Positions 17,752 to 28,354 of a DNA stretch of 64,000 nt are shown here, in pieces. The stretch covers positions 1 to 64,000 of the forward strand of contig CACHJZ010000007.1 of the NCBI GenBank assembly GCA_902580275.1, read 5' to 3'. Numbering within the stretch: the first letter of the stretch is position 1; each line of letters starts with the position of its first letter. Origin of the DNA: an uncultured Pelagibacteraceae bacterium (GTDB taxonomy: Bacteria; Pseudomonadota; Alphaproteobacteria; Pelagibacterales; Pelagibacteraceae). The notes below the pieces were generated by a model. It was given only the letters and a program-made list of their open reading frames with translations, was not told where the DNA came from and did not search any database. The translations under genes were made by a program, and so were the position numbers.

Positions 17752-19106
17752 TAGTTAAGATCTTTGATGTTTAGGCCTTTAAGTTTTCTGTGTAAAGCAG
17801 ATCTTTCCATTCCTATAAATTTAGCCATTTTTGAAATATTTCCTCCAAATTTCTTCAATTGAGAAGATAAATATTCTTTTTCAAAATTTTCTCTGGCTTC
17901 TTTCAATGGTTTTGACAGAGATTTTTCGTCAGATATTTCGCTGGGTTCACTGATTTTCAAAGACTCTTTAATAATACTAAATATTTTTTCTGGACTATCT
18001 GGTGATAAAATTGCAATTCTTTCAATTAGATTTCTTAGCTCTCTTACATTTCCAGGCCAAGAATAATCAATCAGATTATGGTTATTTGGATCAATTATAA
18101 ATTTTTTTAAATTATAGTTTTCAGCAATCTTATCTGAAAAATATTTTATTAATAAAGGTATGTCTTGAATTCTTTTATTTAAGGGATCAATATTTATTTG
18201 AAATACATTTAATCTATGAAATAAATCTTCTCGAAAATTACCATTTGCTATTTCCATATTAATATCTCTTGCAGTTGAGCATATAATTCTTACGTCAACT
18301 TTTATATCGTGATTTCCATTAATTCTTTTAAATTTTTGATCTGTTAAAACTCTTAAAATTTTAGATTGAGTTTCTAAAGGTATTTCTGAAATTTCATCAA
18401 TTAAAAGTATACCTCCTGATGATTTTTCTAAAGCACCATATGAAATTGAACCATCTTCTTTTTCTTCACCAAATAACTCTTGTTCGTATTTTTTTACATC
18501 TAATAATGCACCATTTAGAATGATAAAAGGTTTATTTTTTCTATTTGATATTTTATGAATTTTACGTGCTATTAATTCTTTGCCTGATCCGGTTGGACCA
18601 CAAATAAAAACCCTGGACTCGGTAGTTGATACTTTTTGTATTTGTTCATTGATTTTATTTATATTGTTACTTGAACCAATTAGATCAAATGAATGAAAAA
18701 GTTTTGTCTCTAAATATTTATTTTGCTTCAATAAATTAAAGTTTTCTGATGCTCTCTTTATAAAATTCATTAATCTTTCTTTATCAAATGGTTTTTGTAT
18801 AAATTCGAAAGCTCCTGATTTTAGTGATTTAACAGCCATTTCTATATTAGCATGTCCAGAGATAATGATTACTGGTATATCTTTGTTTTTTTGTTTGATA
18901 TGATTAAGTAACTCAATTCCATCGTTGTCACCTTTATCTAATTTCACATCTATAATAGCTACTTCAGGCAATTTTTTATCAATTTCTTTTAATGCCTGAT
19001 TGTAATTTGCGGCAACCCTAGTTTTATAACCAGCATCAGAAATAAGGTCATTTAAAATATTTCTTATATCAGGGTTATCATCAATTATTAAAATTTCTGT
19101 AGACAT
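17751..19106 (-). CDS. ntrX: NtrX response regulator, AAA+ domain without GAFTGA
   Basis: A 451-residue three-domain regulator: a receiver domain (1-120, phosphorylated Asp53 in IIDVKL, conserved K105), an AAA+ domain (about 140-375, Walker A GPTGSGKE at 170-177, Walker B ILLIDEIS at 233-240) and a Fis-type helix-turn-helix (about 415-450). The GAFTGA loop that contacts sigma-54 should lie around 211-229. Instead the sequence is LFGEEKEDGSISYGALEK. NtrX of other alphaproteobacteria also deviates here, and SAR11 is thought to lack sigma-54, so this is probably a regulator acting with the housekeeping sigma factor. It follows ntrY by 1 base. Confidence 0.95.
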   Translation of the reverse strand: MSTEILIIDDNPDIRNILNDLISDAGYKTRVAANYNQALKEIDKKLPEVAIIDVKLDKGDNDGIELLNHIKQKNKDIPVIIISGHANIEMAVKSLKSGAFEFIQKPFDKERLMNFIKRASENFNLLKQNKYLETKLFHSFDLIGSSNNINKINEQIQKVSTTESRVFICGPTGSGKELIARKIHKISNRKNKPFIILNGALLDVKKYEQELFGEEKEDGSISYGALEKSSGGILLIDEISEIPLETQSKILRVLTDQKFKRINGNHDIKVDVRIICSTARDINMEIANGNFREDLFHRLNVFQINIDPLNKRIQDIPLLIKYFSDKIAENYNLKKFIIDPNNHNLIDYSWPGNVRELRNLIERIAILSPDSPEKIFSIIKESLKISEPSEISDEKSLSKPLKEARENFEKEYLSSQLKKFGGNISKMAKFIGMERSALHRKLKGLNIKDLN

Positions 19107-19107
19107 T

Positions 19108-20883
19108 TTATACGGGTAAATCTATTTTGATTGTGGCTCCAATTTTATTCTCAACAAGCTTTAAAGTTCCATTATGGTCATTAATTATTTTATTCACTAT
19201 AGGAAGGCCTAAACCCGTGCCATTACTCTTTGTTGTGAAATATGGTTTAAGCAAATCATCCAAATTTTTACTACTAAATCCTAGGCCGTTATCGTTAATA
19301 ATGATCTGTATATAATCATCTTTTTTTAAAATTTCTATATTAATTTTCTTTGTAAAATCAGGGTTTTTTAAAAATTTCTCTTTTAAACTTTCAATGGAGT
19401 TTTTAAAAAGATTTGTAAAGATTCTATTAAATTGCTCTGAGTCACAATTAATATTTAATGGTTCTTTGAAATACTTGAAACTTATATTTACTGATTTATC
19501 AATTTCATTCATCAGAATTATATTTTCTTTTATTAATTTCACAATATTATGTTTTTTTAAAATTGGTTTCGGCATTCTAGCGAAATCAGAAAATTCATTT
19601 ATTAAATTTTCTATTTGTTTGATTTGTTTGTTAATAATTTTTAAATTTTCATTGAAATTGAATTTATCTTTCTCATTCATTAAATTTGAAAACTTTGAAT
19701 TAAATCTGTCAATAATTAATTGTATGGGTGTTAGAGGATTTTTAATCTCGTGGGCTAATTTTCTAGCAACATTTTCCCATGCCTCATGTCGCTCAGTAAG
19801 AAGTAATTTATCTTGTTGAGTTTTTAAACGATCAATCATCAAGTTGAAATTTTTATTTAATGATTCAAGTTCTTTATCTGTTTTTATCTCAGGAACTTTA
19901 GTATCTAAATTTCCTCTACCTATACTCATTGATGCGTTTACTAAATTATTAATCGATCTAAAAAAACGTGAGGAAAACCTTATCGCTATTGAAACACTTA
20001 GAAATAGCATTAAAGAAACAACTATTAAATAAATTAGTATAAAGGAAATTTGTATACCTGTTCTTTTATCCTCAACTGTATAATAAAAATTGAGTGCTTC
20101 TTGAGACTCTGTCAAATATTTCGAAATATCTTCTTCTAAATATTTAACTACATAGATATAAGTTTTTTTATAATTAGGTAGCTTAAGTAATGCAGCAGAT
20201 TTATTCTCAAATGCATTTATAATTTTAAGAGGCCTATCATCTTTAATTACTAATTCGAATGCTTTCTGTTCTGGTGCTATAAATTTCTTCATATCATTTA
20301 AGGTTGACATTATAATTTTTTTTTGATCAGTAATTATATGTATTTCATCTACGTTACGTAAAATTTTTTGGTTTATTAAGAATTTTTTGAAATCAAGTGG
20401 ATCACTTTGATAAAAATTTCCACTTTTATTTATATCGAAAGCTATCATCACAATATCGCTCTCTATCTTATTTCTTACATCTTGAACATAATTTTTAGCT
20501 AACTCGTAAGAGTTATTGACGGCAGTTGTTATTTTTTTATCAAAATATTTCTCTAGTGCGAAAGAAAACAAAAAGAGAGAAAAAATTGATATTAGTATTG
20601 ATGGTATTAAGGTGAATAGTGCAAAAAAAGTGATATATTTTTTATTTGATTTTGAGCCTTTTACATCGATTTCGTTTTTAATCGATTTTTTTATTTCAAG
20701 AAAAACAAAAACAAAAAAGAATAATAGTAATACTATGTTTACGAGTAATAAATATTGTAAATTGACCTCATTTAATTCAATAAAACTTTTATCAATGAAT
20801 GTTAAAAATGTGATAAAACCAACAAATAATGTGATAAGGAAGATTAAAATAATAAAAATATTTTTTTTGATAAATTCAAGCAT
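19108..20883 (-). CDS. ntrY: NtrY sensor histidine kinase (short form)
   Basis: A 591-residue membrane kinase. Helices lie at about 7-29, 42-63, 85-110 and 278-302, with a sensor loop of about 165 residues between the last two. HAMP covers about 300-355, the phosphorylated His is H378 in RKLAHEIKNPLTP, and the C-terminus has the N and G boxes of HATPase_c (FKNSIESL, NDNGLGF, TKSNGTGLGLPIV). Many NtrY proteins exceed 700 residues and carry a PAS domain between HAMP and the His box. Here the linker LKTQQDKLLLTERHEAWEN leaves no room for one. It starts divergently from ispDF, with 34 bases between starts. Confidence 0.94.
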   Translation of the reverse strand: MLEFIKKNIFIILIFLITLFVGFITFLTFIDKSFIELNEVNLQYLLLVNIVLLLFFFVFVFLEIKKSIKNEIDVKGSKSNKKYITFFALFTLIPSILISIFSLFLFSFALEKYFDKKITTAVNNSYELAKNYVQDVRNKIESDIVMIAFDINKSGNFYQSDPLDFKKFLINQKILRNVDEIHIITDQKKIIMSTLNDMKKFIAPEQKAFELVIKDDRPLKIINAFENKSAALLKLPNYKKTYIYVVKYLEEDISKYLTESQEALNFYYTVEDKRTGIQISFILIYLIVVSLMLFLSVSIAIRFSSRFFRSINNLVNASMSIGRGNLDTKVPEIKTDKELESLNKNFNLMIDRLKTQQDKLLLTERHEAWENVARKLAHEIKNPLTPIQLIIDRFNSKFSNLMNEKDKFNFNENLKIINKQIKQIENLINEFSDFARMPKPILKKHNIVKLIKENIILMNEIDKSVNISFKYFKEPLNINCDSEQFNRIFTNLFKNSIESLKEKFLKNPDFTKKINIEILKKDDYIQIIINDNGLGFSSKNLDDLLKPYFTTKSNGTGLGLPIVNKIINDHNGTLKLVENKIGATIKIDLPV

Positions 20884-20917
20884 TGTGTAATAATTTCATT
20901 ATCTTATATATATCGAC

Positions 20918-22027
20918 ATGAGCAATTGTTTTATAATACTAGCCGCAGGACAAAGCAAAAGATTTAAATCAATTAATCTAAAGCAATATACATATTACAG
21001 AAGTAAACCTGTATTTGAGCATTCATTAGATAAAATCTTAGAATGTAAACTCTTCAAATACATAATTTTAGTAACCAATAAAAAATCATTTATTAAAAAG
21101 AAATATTTATCAAAAATTAAGGTTTTAAAAGGTGGAAAAGAAAGGAGCGATTCTTCTTTAATCGCCATTAAATATGCTAAGAGGTTTAAAGTCAGAAATA
21201 TCTTAATCCATGATGCAGCAAGACCAAATTTTTCACTTAAATTAGTTAAAAATGTATTATTTAGTTTGAAAAAAAATAAAGCTGTGGTGCCATACATTAA
21301 TTCTACAGATGCAATTAAATACAATTTTAAAAAATCACTATTTAACTTAAGAAAAGAAAATATTTATTTAGCACAAACTCCCCAAGGTTTTAGGTTCAAA
21401 GATATATATGAATTAGCAAAAAAAAATAAAAACAAGATTCAGGATGAATCTAGCCTATTCATTAATAATAACTATAGAGTTAAATTTATTAAAGGTGAAA
21501 TAGAGAATACTAAAATTACATATAAGAGAGATTTAAAATATATATCAACGTTTTATGGAATTGGTTTTGATGTCCACAGACTTGTCAAAGGAAGAAAACT
21601 TTATTTAGGTGGATTAGATATTAAATCATCATTAGGCACACTGGGACATTCTGATGGGGATCCTGTTTTACATGCCATAACAGATGCAATTCTTGGAGCC
21701 TGCAAAAAGGGTGATATTGGTCAGAAATTTTCAAATAAAAATTCTAAGTATAAAAATATAAGATCAACAATATTATTAAGTAGAGTAATTAAAGAAGTGG
21801 AAGAAAATAGTTTTTATATAAATAATCTGGATATTAACATAATAACTCAAACACCTAAAATTTCAAAATATAAACATAAAATTGTTAAATCAATTTCAGA
21901 TATTTGTGGAATACCGAAAAATAAAATAAATATAAAAGGTAAGACGACAGAAAAACTGGGATTAATAGGGAAGGAAAAAGCTATTGCTTGTGAAGTAATT
22001 ACTTCAATTTCAAAATATGATTTATAA
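20918..22027 (+). CDS. ispDF: bifunctional IspD/IspF isoprenoid enzyme
   Basis: A 369-residue fusion of two MEP-pathway enzymes. Residues 1-210 are IspD (MEP cytidylyltransferase) with LAAGQSKRF (8-16) and HDAARP (98-103). Residues 213-369 are IspF (MECDP synthase), with metal ligands D218, H220 and H252 and the block LGHSDGDP (242-249). The fusion is usual in alphaproteobacteria. The intermediate enzyme IspE is not in the window, but dxr (first MEP step) is at 44 kb and uppS uses the product. It overlaps pgpA by 11 bases and heads the plus-strand unit ispDF-pgpA-pncC. Confidence 0.96.
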   Translation: MSNCFIILAAGQSKRFKSINLKQYTYYRSKPVFEHSLDKILECKLFKYIILVTNKKSFIKKKYLSKIKVLKGGKERSDSSLIAIKYAKRFKVRNILIHDAARPNFSLKLVKNVLFSLKKNKAVVPYINSTDAIKYNFKKSLFNLRKENIYLAQTPQGFRFKDIYELAKKNKNKIQDESSLFINNNYRVKFIKGEIENTKITYKRDLKYISTFYGIGFDVHRLVKGRKLYLGGLDIKSSLGTLGHSDGDPVLHAITDAILGACKKGDIGQKFSNKNSKYKNIRSTILLSRVIKEVEENSFYINNLDINIITQTPKISKYKHKIVKSISDICGIPKNKINIKGKTTEKLGLIGKEKAIACEVITSISKYDL

Positions 22028-22511
22028 ATTTAATTCTTTATTCGTAACATTATTTGGTATTGGCAGAATAAGCAAAATTCCAGGAAGTATTGCATCTTTA
22101 GTAACTATTATTTTTTTATTTTTTATATTTCAAATTCTAGATTTAGCCCCTGATCTAGTTTTAATTTGTTTGATTGTAATATTTTTTGTTTCACTTTATT
22201 CCATAAATCAGTTTATTAAAAATAAAGAAAACAAAGATCCAAAAGAAATTGTAATAGATGAATTTATTGGTCAATCAATACCAATATGTTTATATGAAAT
22301 AGCCCACGAGAGTTCAAAAGAAACTAACGAAGTATTAACATTTTATTTTATAATGTTTATTCTATTTAGAATTTTTGACATTACGAAACCTTACCCCGTT
22401 AGTTATTATGATAAAAATTTTAAAAATAGTTTTGGTGTAGTTATGGATGACGTTTGTGCTGGGTTATATGTTGTGGCAGTTATGGTATTATATATGGTTT
22501 TCAGCTCATGA
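22017..22511 (+). CDS. pgpA: phosphatidylglycerophosphatase A
   Basis: A 164-residue membrane protein with the PgpA pattern: an N-terminal GIGRISKIPGSIASL block (18-32), then hydrophobic helices, the DEFIGQ motif (about 80-85) and a conserved FRIFDITKPYPVSYYDK segment (about 117-133) before a final hydrophobic tail. It dephosphorylates phosphatidylglycerophosphate to give phosphatidylglycerol, one of the lipids PlcP could later attack. It starts inside the end of ispDF, and its stop overlaps the pncC start as ATGA. Confidence 0.93.
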   Translation: MIYKFNSLFVTLFGIGRISKIPGSIASLVTIIFLFFIFQILDLAPDLVLICLIVIFFVSLYSINQFIKNKENKDPKEIVIDEFIGQSIPICLYEIAHESSKETNEVLTFYFIMFILFRIFDITKPYPVSYYDKNFKNSFGVVMDDVCAGLYVVAVMVLYMVFSS

Positions 22512-22981
22512 AAAAAATTTCTAACAAAGTAGTAAAAATACTTAGGGCGAAAAAATTAAAAATTTCTTTTGCAGAGTCATGCACAGGTGGTTTATTAGCT
22601 AGTTCGATTACTTCGATTGGTGGATCTTCTAAAATTTTTACTTTAGGAATGGTTACTTACTCAAATCAATCAAAAATAAATATTTTAAAAGTTCCAAAAA
22701 AAATTATAGCTAAATATGGCGCTGTTAGCTACGAGACATGTTTGGAAATGGTAAAGAATTTGAGTAAAATTAGTCGAACAAATTTATCAATTTCTATAAC
22801 AGGAATAGCTGGACCCAAAGGTGGAACTAAAGAAAAACCAGTCGGACTTGTTTATATTGGGTTAAAGAAAGGAAATAAAATTGTCGTAAAGAAATATTTA
22901 TTTAAACACAAAAATCGAAATTCAATTCAAAAAGCTACAGTTATAAAAGCTTTAAACCTTATTTTAAGTATTTTTAAATAG
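22508..22981 (+). CDS. pncC: nicotinamide-nucleotide amidohydrolase (CinA C-terminal family)
   Basis: A 157-residue single-domain CinA-C/PncC protein. Family motifs are FAESCTGGLLASSIT near residues 20-34, KYGAVS, and SITGIAGPKGGTKEKPVGLVYIG in the last half. The enzyme deamidates NMN, recycling a by-product of NAD use. The N-terminal COG1058 domain of longer CinA proteins is absent, as usual in alphaproteobacteria. I use ATG 22508 (MKKISNK), which overlaps the pgpA stop as ATGA. An in-frame TTG 54 bases upstream adds no family sequence. The 3' end overlaps the convergent Coq10-like gene by 18 bases. Confidence 0.93.
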   Translation: MKKISNKVVKILRAKKLKISFAESCTGGLLASSITSIGGSSKIFTLGMVTYSNQSKINILKVPKKIIAKYGAVSYETCLEMVKNLSKISRTNLSISITGIAGPKGGTKEKPVGLVYIGLKKGNKIVVKKYLFKHKNRNSIQKATVIKALNLILSIFK

Positions 22982-23413
22982 TTCCTCAGCTCTTTTTTGA
23001 AAGGCATCTGCAATCTTATTAAGACCATATGTAAAAGACTTAGTCATTAATATATTTAAAAATTTATTTTTTAGCTCAAAATCTACATCAAAGGATACTT
23101 CAGTCATGTTACCTTTTTGATTAAAATACCACCTATTTTCTAAATATTTTAATGGACCATCAATATTAGTAACGTAAATTGTGTCTTCTTTTTTATTAAA
23201 TCTCACATCGCTTTTATATGTGTCTTTAAAAATTCCCTTTCCAATAGTCAAATCTGCAATAATATATATATCCTCCCCTTTATCGTTACGCTCATAAACT
23301 TTTGAGTTAATACAATAAGGTATGAAATGGGGATACTTGTCTATATCTAAAACTAAATCAATTAAATTTTTTTTTTCAATTTGAATTAATCGTTTGACCG
23401 ATGCTTGGGGCAT
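22964..23413 (-). CDS. Coq10/RatA-like START-domain protein
   Basis: A 149-residue single START/SRPBCC-fold protein. The start [20 protein letters not shown], the YPHFIPYC motif (32-39) and the hydrophobic C-terminal helix match the Coq10/RatA group. In alphaproteobacteria members near lipA are thought to bind ubiquinone and support respiration. RatA as a ribosome-association toxin is a less likely reading, since no RatB partner is nearby. Its start lies 38 bases inside the lipA 3' end in another frame, so it is probably translated from the same message. Confidence 0.85.
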   Translation of the reverse strand: MPQASVKRLIQIEKKNLIDLVLDIDKYPHFIPYCINSKVYERNDKGEDIYIIADLTIGKGIFKDTYKSDVRFNKKEDTIYVTNIDGPLKYLENRWYFNQKGNMTEVSFDVDFELKNKFLNILMTKSFTYGLNKIADAFQKRAEELFKNT

Positions 23414-24329
23414 TTGTTTTTAAACGTTGGGTTTTTAGTTTTCTAAAATCTTCATCTGCATGATAAGAGGATCTTGTTAATGGCGTTGAAGATACTAGTA
23501 AAAATCCTTTTGATTTTGCAATTTCCCCAAATTCTTTAAATTCATTAGGATGATAATATTTTTCGAGTGGATGATGTTTTGAGGAAGGTTGTAAATATTG
23601 ACCAATTGTTAAAAAATCAACTTTGGCAGATATTAAATCATCCATAACTTGTACGACTTCATCCTTTTTTTCACCTAGACCAATCATTATTCCAGATTTA
23701 GTAAATATATTTTTATTTATTTCTTTAGATTTTTTTAAAAGATCTAGAGATGCAAAGTATCTAGCTCCTGGTCTAACCTTTCTATAAAGGCTAGGCACTG
23801 TTTCAATATTATGATTAAATACATCTGGATTAGCCTCAATAACTTTTTTATAGGAATCACCTTTTCTAAGAAAATCTGGAGTTAGTACCTCTACTGATGT
23901 GTTTGGGTTTAATTTTTTTGTAGCTAAAATTACCTCATAAAAATGATTTGATCCACCATCGGGTAAATCATCTCTATCAACGGATGTAATTACTACATGG
24001 TTAAGATCTAATTTTTTTACTGCATTTGATATTTTGTATGGTTCAAATGGATCGAGCGGCTGTGGTTTTCCAGTGCTAACATCACAAAAAGCACAAGCTC
24101 GAGTACAAGTGTCTCCCATTATCATAAAAGTTGCGTGCCTTTTGCTCCAACATTCAGTTATATTTGGACAATTCGCTTCCTGACAAACTGTAACTAATTT
24201 ACTTTTATTAATTAAACTTTTAGTAATAAAAAATTCTTTACTATTAATTATTTTAGATTTAATCCAATGAGGTTTCCTCTTTATTGGATTAACTGGTTTA
24301 TTTACTTTTTCTGGGTGTCTAATTTTCAT
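23376..24329 (-). CDS. lipA: lipoyl synthase
   Basis: A 317-residue radical-SAM enzyme that inserts two sulfurs into protein-bound octanoate to form lipoate. The auxiliary cluster cysteines C49, C54 and C60 ([12 protein letters not shown]) and the radical-SAM CxxxCxxC triad C75/C79/C82 are present, as is the C-terminal RSSYHAD motif whose Ser binds the auxiliary cluster. It begins 11 bases inside ftsB. In many relatives pdh genes sit between eno and lipA. Here only ftsB does. Confidence 0.96.
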   Translation of the reverse strand: MKIRHPEKVNKPVNPIKRKPHWIKSKIINSKEFFITKSLINKSKLVTVCQEANCPNITECWSKRHATFMIMGDTCTRACAFCDVSTGKPQPLDPFEPYKISNAVKKLDLNHVVITSVDRDDLPDGGSNHFYEVILATKKLNPNTSVEVLTPDFLRKGDSYKKVIEANPDVFNHNIETVPSLYRKVRPGARYFASLDLLKKSKEINKNIFTKSGIMIGLGEKKDEVVQVMDDLISAKVDFLTIGQYLQPSSKHHPLEKYYHPNEFKEFGEIAKSKGFLLVSSTPLTRSSYHADEDFRKLKTQRLKTNAPSIGQTINSN

Positions 24330-24627
24330 TATCTGTAACTATATAAGTCGTTTCCCCCTTTTTACCAAGCATCAATTTGTCCCTTATAAGCATATCGATG
24401 TAATCATAATCAAGCCTCTCATTTAAAAGAGTATTTTTTAATTCAATATTTTTTATCTTTTCAAGCGTTTCTTTTTCTTGGATTTTTAGATTTTCTAAAA
24501 CTTCCTTTTTTTCAAAATATGCAAATAGACCTCTTTGACCCCCAAAAAGATTTATTAAAATGTATACAAATAAAATAGTTAAAATAATAATTTTTAGATT
24601 TTCTTTGATTTTTAATAAAACACTCAC
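24319..24627 (-). CDS. ftsB: FtsB/DivIC-like septum formation initiator
   Basis: A 102-residue small membrane protein with one transmembrane helix (about 11-28) followed by a coiled-coil (about 38-75) ending in [23 protein letters not shown], the usual FtsB/DivIC end. It is expected to bridge FtsL and FtsQ at the division septum. Overlaps eno by 4 bases (ATGA). Location after eno is standard across proteobacteria, which supports this call despite the protein's low complexity. Confidence 0.85.
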   Translation of the reverse strand: MSVLLKIKENLKIIILTILFVYILINLFGGQRGLFAYFEKKEVLENLKIQEKETLEKIKNIELKNTLLNERLDYDYIDMLIRDKLMLGKKGETTYIVTDNEN

Positions 24628-25877
24628 AAATAATTCATCCTTGCATTAGACCCCAAATCTTCCTCAATTCTTATTAATTGATTATATTTTGAAACTCTTT
24701 CAGATCTTGACAACGAACCAGTTTTTATTTGATTTGAATTAGTACCTACCGCAAGGTCTGCAATGAAAGTATCTTCGCTGTCTCCTGATCTGTGTGAAAT
24801 GACGGTCTTATATCCAATATTATTTGCAAATCTAATAACATCTAATGTTTCAGAAACTGTCCCAATTTGATTAAGTTTAATCAGAATTGAATTGGAAGAC
24901 TCGTATAAAAAACCTTTTTTAAGTCTCTCCAAATTGGTTACATATAAGTCATCACCAACAATTTGTATTTTTTTTGTAGCTTTATTGAATCTACTCCATG
25001 CCAACCAATCGTTTTCAAAAAAAGGGTCTTCTATAGACTTAATTTTAAACTTTTTAATTAATTTGATATACTTATTAATTGTTTGCTCTACATTTAGGTA
25101 TTTTTTTGAATGAATTGAATATTTCTTGTTTTTATATAATTCATTAGCAGCAACATCTAGGCAAATTGATATTTGCTTACCATTTTTAAAGCCAGCTTTT
25201 TCAATTGATTTTACTATTAGTCGTAATGCCTCTTCATTGCTTGATATCATTGGAGCAAATCCACCTTCGTCACCAACAGAAATTGACATTCCTCTATCTG
25301 AAATAATTTTTTTTAAACACTGTATTACTAAAAAACACATTCTCACAGCCTCTGAAAAATTTTTTGCGCCATCTGGACGGATCATAAATTCTTGTATTCT
25401 TAATTTATTATTTGCATGTGCACCCCCATTAATTATATTCATCATTGGAAAAGGTAGTTTGAAGTTTTTTTTAATTATAAAGTTTTTATAAAGTGGAATT
25501 TTTTTAATTTTTGATGAGAGTTTTTTTACAGCCATTGATACAGCTAAAATTGCATTTGCCCCAATTTTTGTTTTATGTTTAGTGCCATCTAAATTAATTA
25601 AAATTGAATCGATAAGTTCTTGATTATGAACATTTTTATTTAATAATTTTTTTGATATTTTTGAATTAATGTATTTGACAGGGCCAAAAACACTCTTTCC
25701 AAAATATTTTTTATTTTTTTTGTCTCTTTTCTCATGCGCCTCATAAGAACCTGTTGATGCACCCGATGGACAAATTGCGCTTGAACTTTTTTCATTGCTG
25801 AAAACTTCTGCTTCGATGGTTGGGTTTCCTCTACTATCAAATACCTGTCTTGCTATAACTCTGGTAATTTTACTCAT
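24624..25877 (-). CDS. eno: enolase
   Basis: A 417-residue enolase converting 2-phosphoglycerate to phosphoenolpyruvate. Start [20 protein letters not shown] is canonical. Substrate and metal motifs are all present: [22 protein letters not shown], the VGDDL metal-binding Asp, [10 protein letters not shown] with the catalytic Lys, and SHRSGDSED. Overlaps kdsA (upstream) and ftsB (downstream) by 4 bases each, giving a tightly coupled series. Confidence 0.97.
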   Translation of the reverse strand: MSKITRVIARQVFDSRGNPTIEAEVFSNEKSSSAICPSGASTGSYEAHEKRDKKNKKYFGKSVFGPVKYINSKISKKLLNKNVHNQELIDSILINLDGTKHKTKIGANAILAVSMAVKKLSSKIKKIPLYKNFIIKKNFKLPFPMMNIINGGAHANNKLRIQEFMIRPDGAKNFSEAVRMCFLVIQCLKKIISDRGMSISVGDEGGFAPMISSNEEALRLIVKSIEKAGFKNGKQISICLDVAANELYKNKKYSIHSKKYLNVEQTINKYIKLIKKFKIKSIEDPFFENDWLAWSRFNKATKKIQIVGDDLYVTNLERLKKGFLYESSNSILIKLNQIGTVSETLDVIRFANNIGYKTVISHRSGDSEDTFIADLAVGTNSNQIKTGSLSRSERVSKYNQLIRIEEDLGSNARMNYL

Positions 25878-26701
25878 TTAATTTTTACAAGCTTATCTAT
25901 TTCATATAATTGATTTAATAATTGTTCTAATTTATTAATTGGTAACATATTTGGCCCATCCGAAGGTGCATTATCTGGATCTTGATGCGTTTCGATAAAA
26001 ACGCCTGCAACACCAACTGCTACAGCAGCTCTAGCTAAATATTCCACAAATTCTCTTTGACCACCACTTTTATCACCCATCCCACCAGGTTGTTGAACAG
26101 AATGAGTAGCATCAAATATTACAGGATATCCAAGTTTAGACATTATTGGTAATGATCTCATATCTGATACTAGAGTATTGTAACCAAAGCTTGCTCCTCT
26201 CTCAGTAACCAAAATATTATTATTTCCAGATTCAGAAATTTTTTTTGTCACATTTGCCATATCCCATGGTGCTAAAAATTGACCTTTTTTAACATTGATT
26301 ATTTTTTTTGTTTTTGCAGCAGCAATTAATAAGTCAGTTTGTCTACAAAGAAATGCTGGAATCTGCAAAATATCTACATGATTTGATACAGCCAAGCATT
26401 GCTCCTCGTTATGAATATCCGTTAAAACAGGAACTTTTAATTCTTTTTTAATTTTATCAAAAACTGGTAAAGACTTTTCTAATCCAGCACCTCTTTTACC
26501 TTTTAAACTTGTTCGATTGGCTTTATCAAACGACGTTTTGTAAATAAAACCAATACTAAATTTATCTGCTATTTCTTTTATTTTTCCAGCCATATCTAGT
26601 GCATGTTGTTCGGATTCCAATTGGCATGGACCCGCAATTAAAGTGAATGTATCTTTATTTGAGATTTTTACTCCATTACAATTAATTATTTTATTTTCCA
26701 T
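25874..26701 (-). CDS. kdsA: 3-deoxy-8-phosphooctulonate (KDO-8-P) synthase
   Basis: A 275-residue class I aldolase-type synthase. [10 protein letters not shown] (22-31), [32 protein letters not shown] and a C-terminal [16 protein letters not shown] block identify it. It condenses arabinose-5-phosphate with PEP, the product of the next gene (eno), to make KDO-8-phosphate for the LPS core. Start overlaps the pyrG stop by one base (TAATG). Confidence 0.97.
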   Translation of the reverse strand: MENKIINCNGVKISNKDTFTLIAGPCQLESEQHALDMAGKIKEIADKFSIGFIYKTSFDKANRTSLKGKRGAGLEKSLPVFDKIKKELKVPVLTDIHNEEQCLAVSNHVDILQIPAFLCRQTDLLIAAAKTKKIINVKKGQFLAPWDMANVTKKISESGNNNILVTERGASFGYNTLVSDMRSLPIMSKLGYPVIFDATHSVQQPGGMGDKSGGQREFVEYLARAAVAVGVAGVFIETHQDPDNAPSDGPNMLPINKLEQLLNQLYEIDKLVKIK

Positions 26702-28314
26702 TATTTTGATTTAGCAGCCTTAATAAAGGAAGAGAATAAAGGATGAGGGTTTAAAGGTCTAGATTTAAATTCTGGATGAAACTGAACACCGATAAACCAT
26801 GGGTGATTCTTTAATTCGATTATTTCAGGTAAATTATTGTTTGGCGACATTCCAGAAAAAATCATACCATTGGACTCAAACTTACTTTGCAAATGTTTAT
26901 TAACCTCATATCTATGCCTGTGTCTTTCTTTAATATTAGTTGAATTGTATATTTTTTTTACTAGGGAATTATGTCTTAATTTTGCTTCATAAAGACCTAG
27001 TCTCATAGTACCACCTAATTCTTTATTAGTACCTTTAATTATTTTCCCTTCTTTATCCCATTCATTCATCAGACCAATAACCGGAAAGCATTTTTTATCT
27101 AACTCAGATGATCCTGCATGCTTAATATTCAGTTTATTTCTGGCAAATTCAATAACAGCCATTTGCATACCAAAACATATTCCAAAGAAAGGAATTTTAT
27201 TTCTTCTAGCAAAATTAATTGCTGCTATTTTCCCCTCTGTACCCCTTTTTCCAAAACCACCTGGTATTAGAATACCTGAAACATTTTTAAGTAATTTCTT
27301 AACATCTTGTTTCTTTAAATTATCAGACTCAATTCTTAGTAGATTTACTTTTACTTTATTAAAAATTCCACCATGAATTAAAGCCTCATCTAAGGATTTA
27401 TAAGCATCTTTTAAATTAACATATTTTCCAATAATCGCTATATTCACTTTCTTTTTTGAATTTAGAACTGTATTAGTTATTCTTTTCCACGGTGTTAAAT
27501 TTGCATTTTTTTTTGGCTTAATATTGAAATATTTTAAAACTTGTTTATTTAACTTTTCTTTATGAAAACTTATAGGTGCTTCATAAATTGTTCTTACATC
27601 AACTGTTTCAATAACGTTATCTATTGGTACATTACAAAATAAAGATATTTTTTTTCTTTGGTCTATCGGAATTGATTTTTGAGACCTGCATATTACTATA
27701 TCTGGCTGAATACCTAAACTTCTAAGCTCCTTAACCGAATGTTGTGTTGGTTTGGTTTTAATTTCATCAGATGATTTTAAAAAAGGAACAAGTGTCAGAT
27801 GTATAAATAGACTTCTTTTTTTTCCCACATCATTTGCAAATTGTCTTATTGCTTCGACAAAAGGTAAACTCTCAATATCCCCTACGGTTCCACCTATTTC
27901 ACAAATTACAAAATCTTCATTAGTTATATCGCCTTTTATAAATTCTTTAATTCTATCAGTTACATGAGGAATTACTTGTACAGTTTTACCTAGGTACTTG
28001 CCGGTTCTTTCTTTTTTAATTATGTCGCTGTATATTTTTCCTGTAGTTATGTTGTCTGTTTTTTTTGCAGAAATATTTGAGAACCTTTCGTAATGGCCTA
28101 AATCTAAATCTGTCTCGGCACCATCGTCAGTAACAAAAACTTCACCATGTTGAAATGGGCTCATTGTACCAGGATCCACATTTAAGTAAGGATCCATTTT
28201 TCTAAGTCTTACCTTATAGCCTTGAGATTTGAGGAGATATGCAAGTGATGCTGATGATAATCCTTTTCCTAAAGATGATACCACGCCGCCAGTAACGAAT
28301 ATATATCGCGCCAT
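26701..28314 (-). CDS. pyrG: CTP synthase
   Basis: A 537-residue CTP synthase. The N-terminal synthase domain (about 1-267) starts [15 protein letters not shown] and keeps [26 protein letters not shown] in two conserved blocks. The C-terminal glutamine amidotransferase has the nucleophile Cys in GICFGMQ (near residue 378) and HPE near the end. It aminates UTP to CTP, used for KDO activation and by CdsA and IspD in this same window. Gap of 40 bases from secG, then coupled to kdsA. Confidence 0.97.
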   Translation of the reverse strand: MARYIFVTGGVVSSLGKGLSSASLAYLLKSQGYKVRLRKMDPYLNVDPGTMSPFQHGEVFVTDDGAETDLDLGHYERFSNISAKKTDNITTGKIYSDIIKKERTGKYLGKTVQVIPHVTDRIKEFIKGDITNEDFVICEIGGTVGDIESLPFVEAIRQFANDVGKKRSLFIHLTLVPFLKSSDEIKTKPTQHSVKELRSLGIQPDIVICRSQKSIPIDQRKKISLFCNVPIDNVIETVDVRTIYEAPISFHKEKLNKQVLKYFNIKPKKNANLTPWKRITNTVLNSKKKVNIAIIGKYVNLKDAYKSLDEALIHGGIFNKVKVNLLRIESDNLKKQDVKKLLKNVSGILIPGGFGKRGTEGKIAAINFARRNKIPFFGICFGMQMAVIEFARNKLNIKHAGSSELDKKCFPVIGLMNEWDKEGKIIKGTNKELGGTMRLGLYEAKLRHNSLVKKIYNSTNIKERHRHRYEVNKHLQSKFESNGMIFSGMSPNNNLPEIIELKNHPWFIGVQFHPEFKSRPLNPHPLFSSFIKAAKSK

Positions 28315-28354
28315 GGAATTATGTTATAGCGAATTATTTTTGAAATGAAAATAC

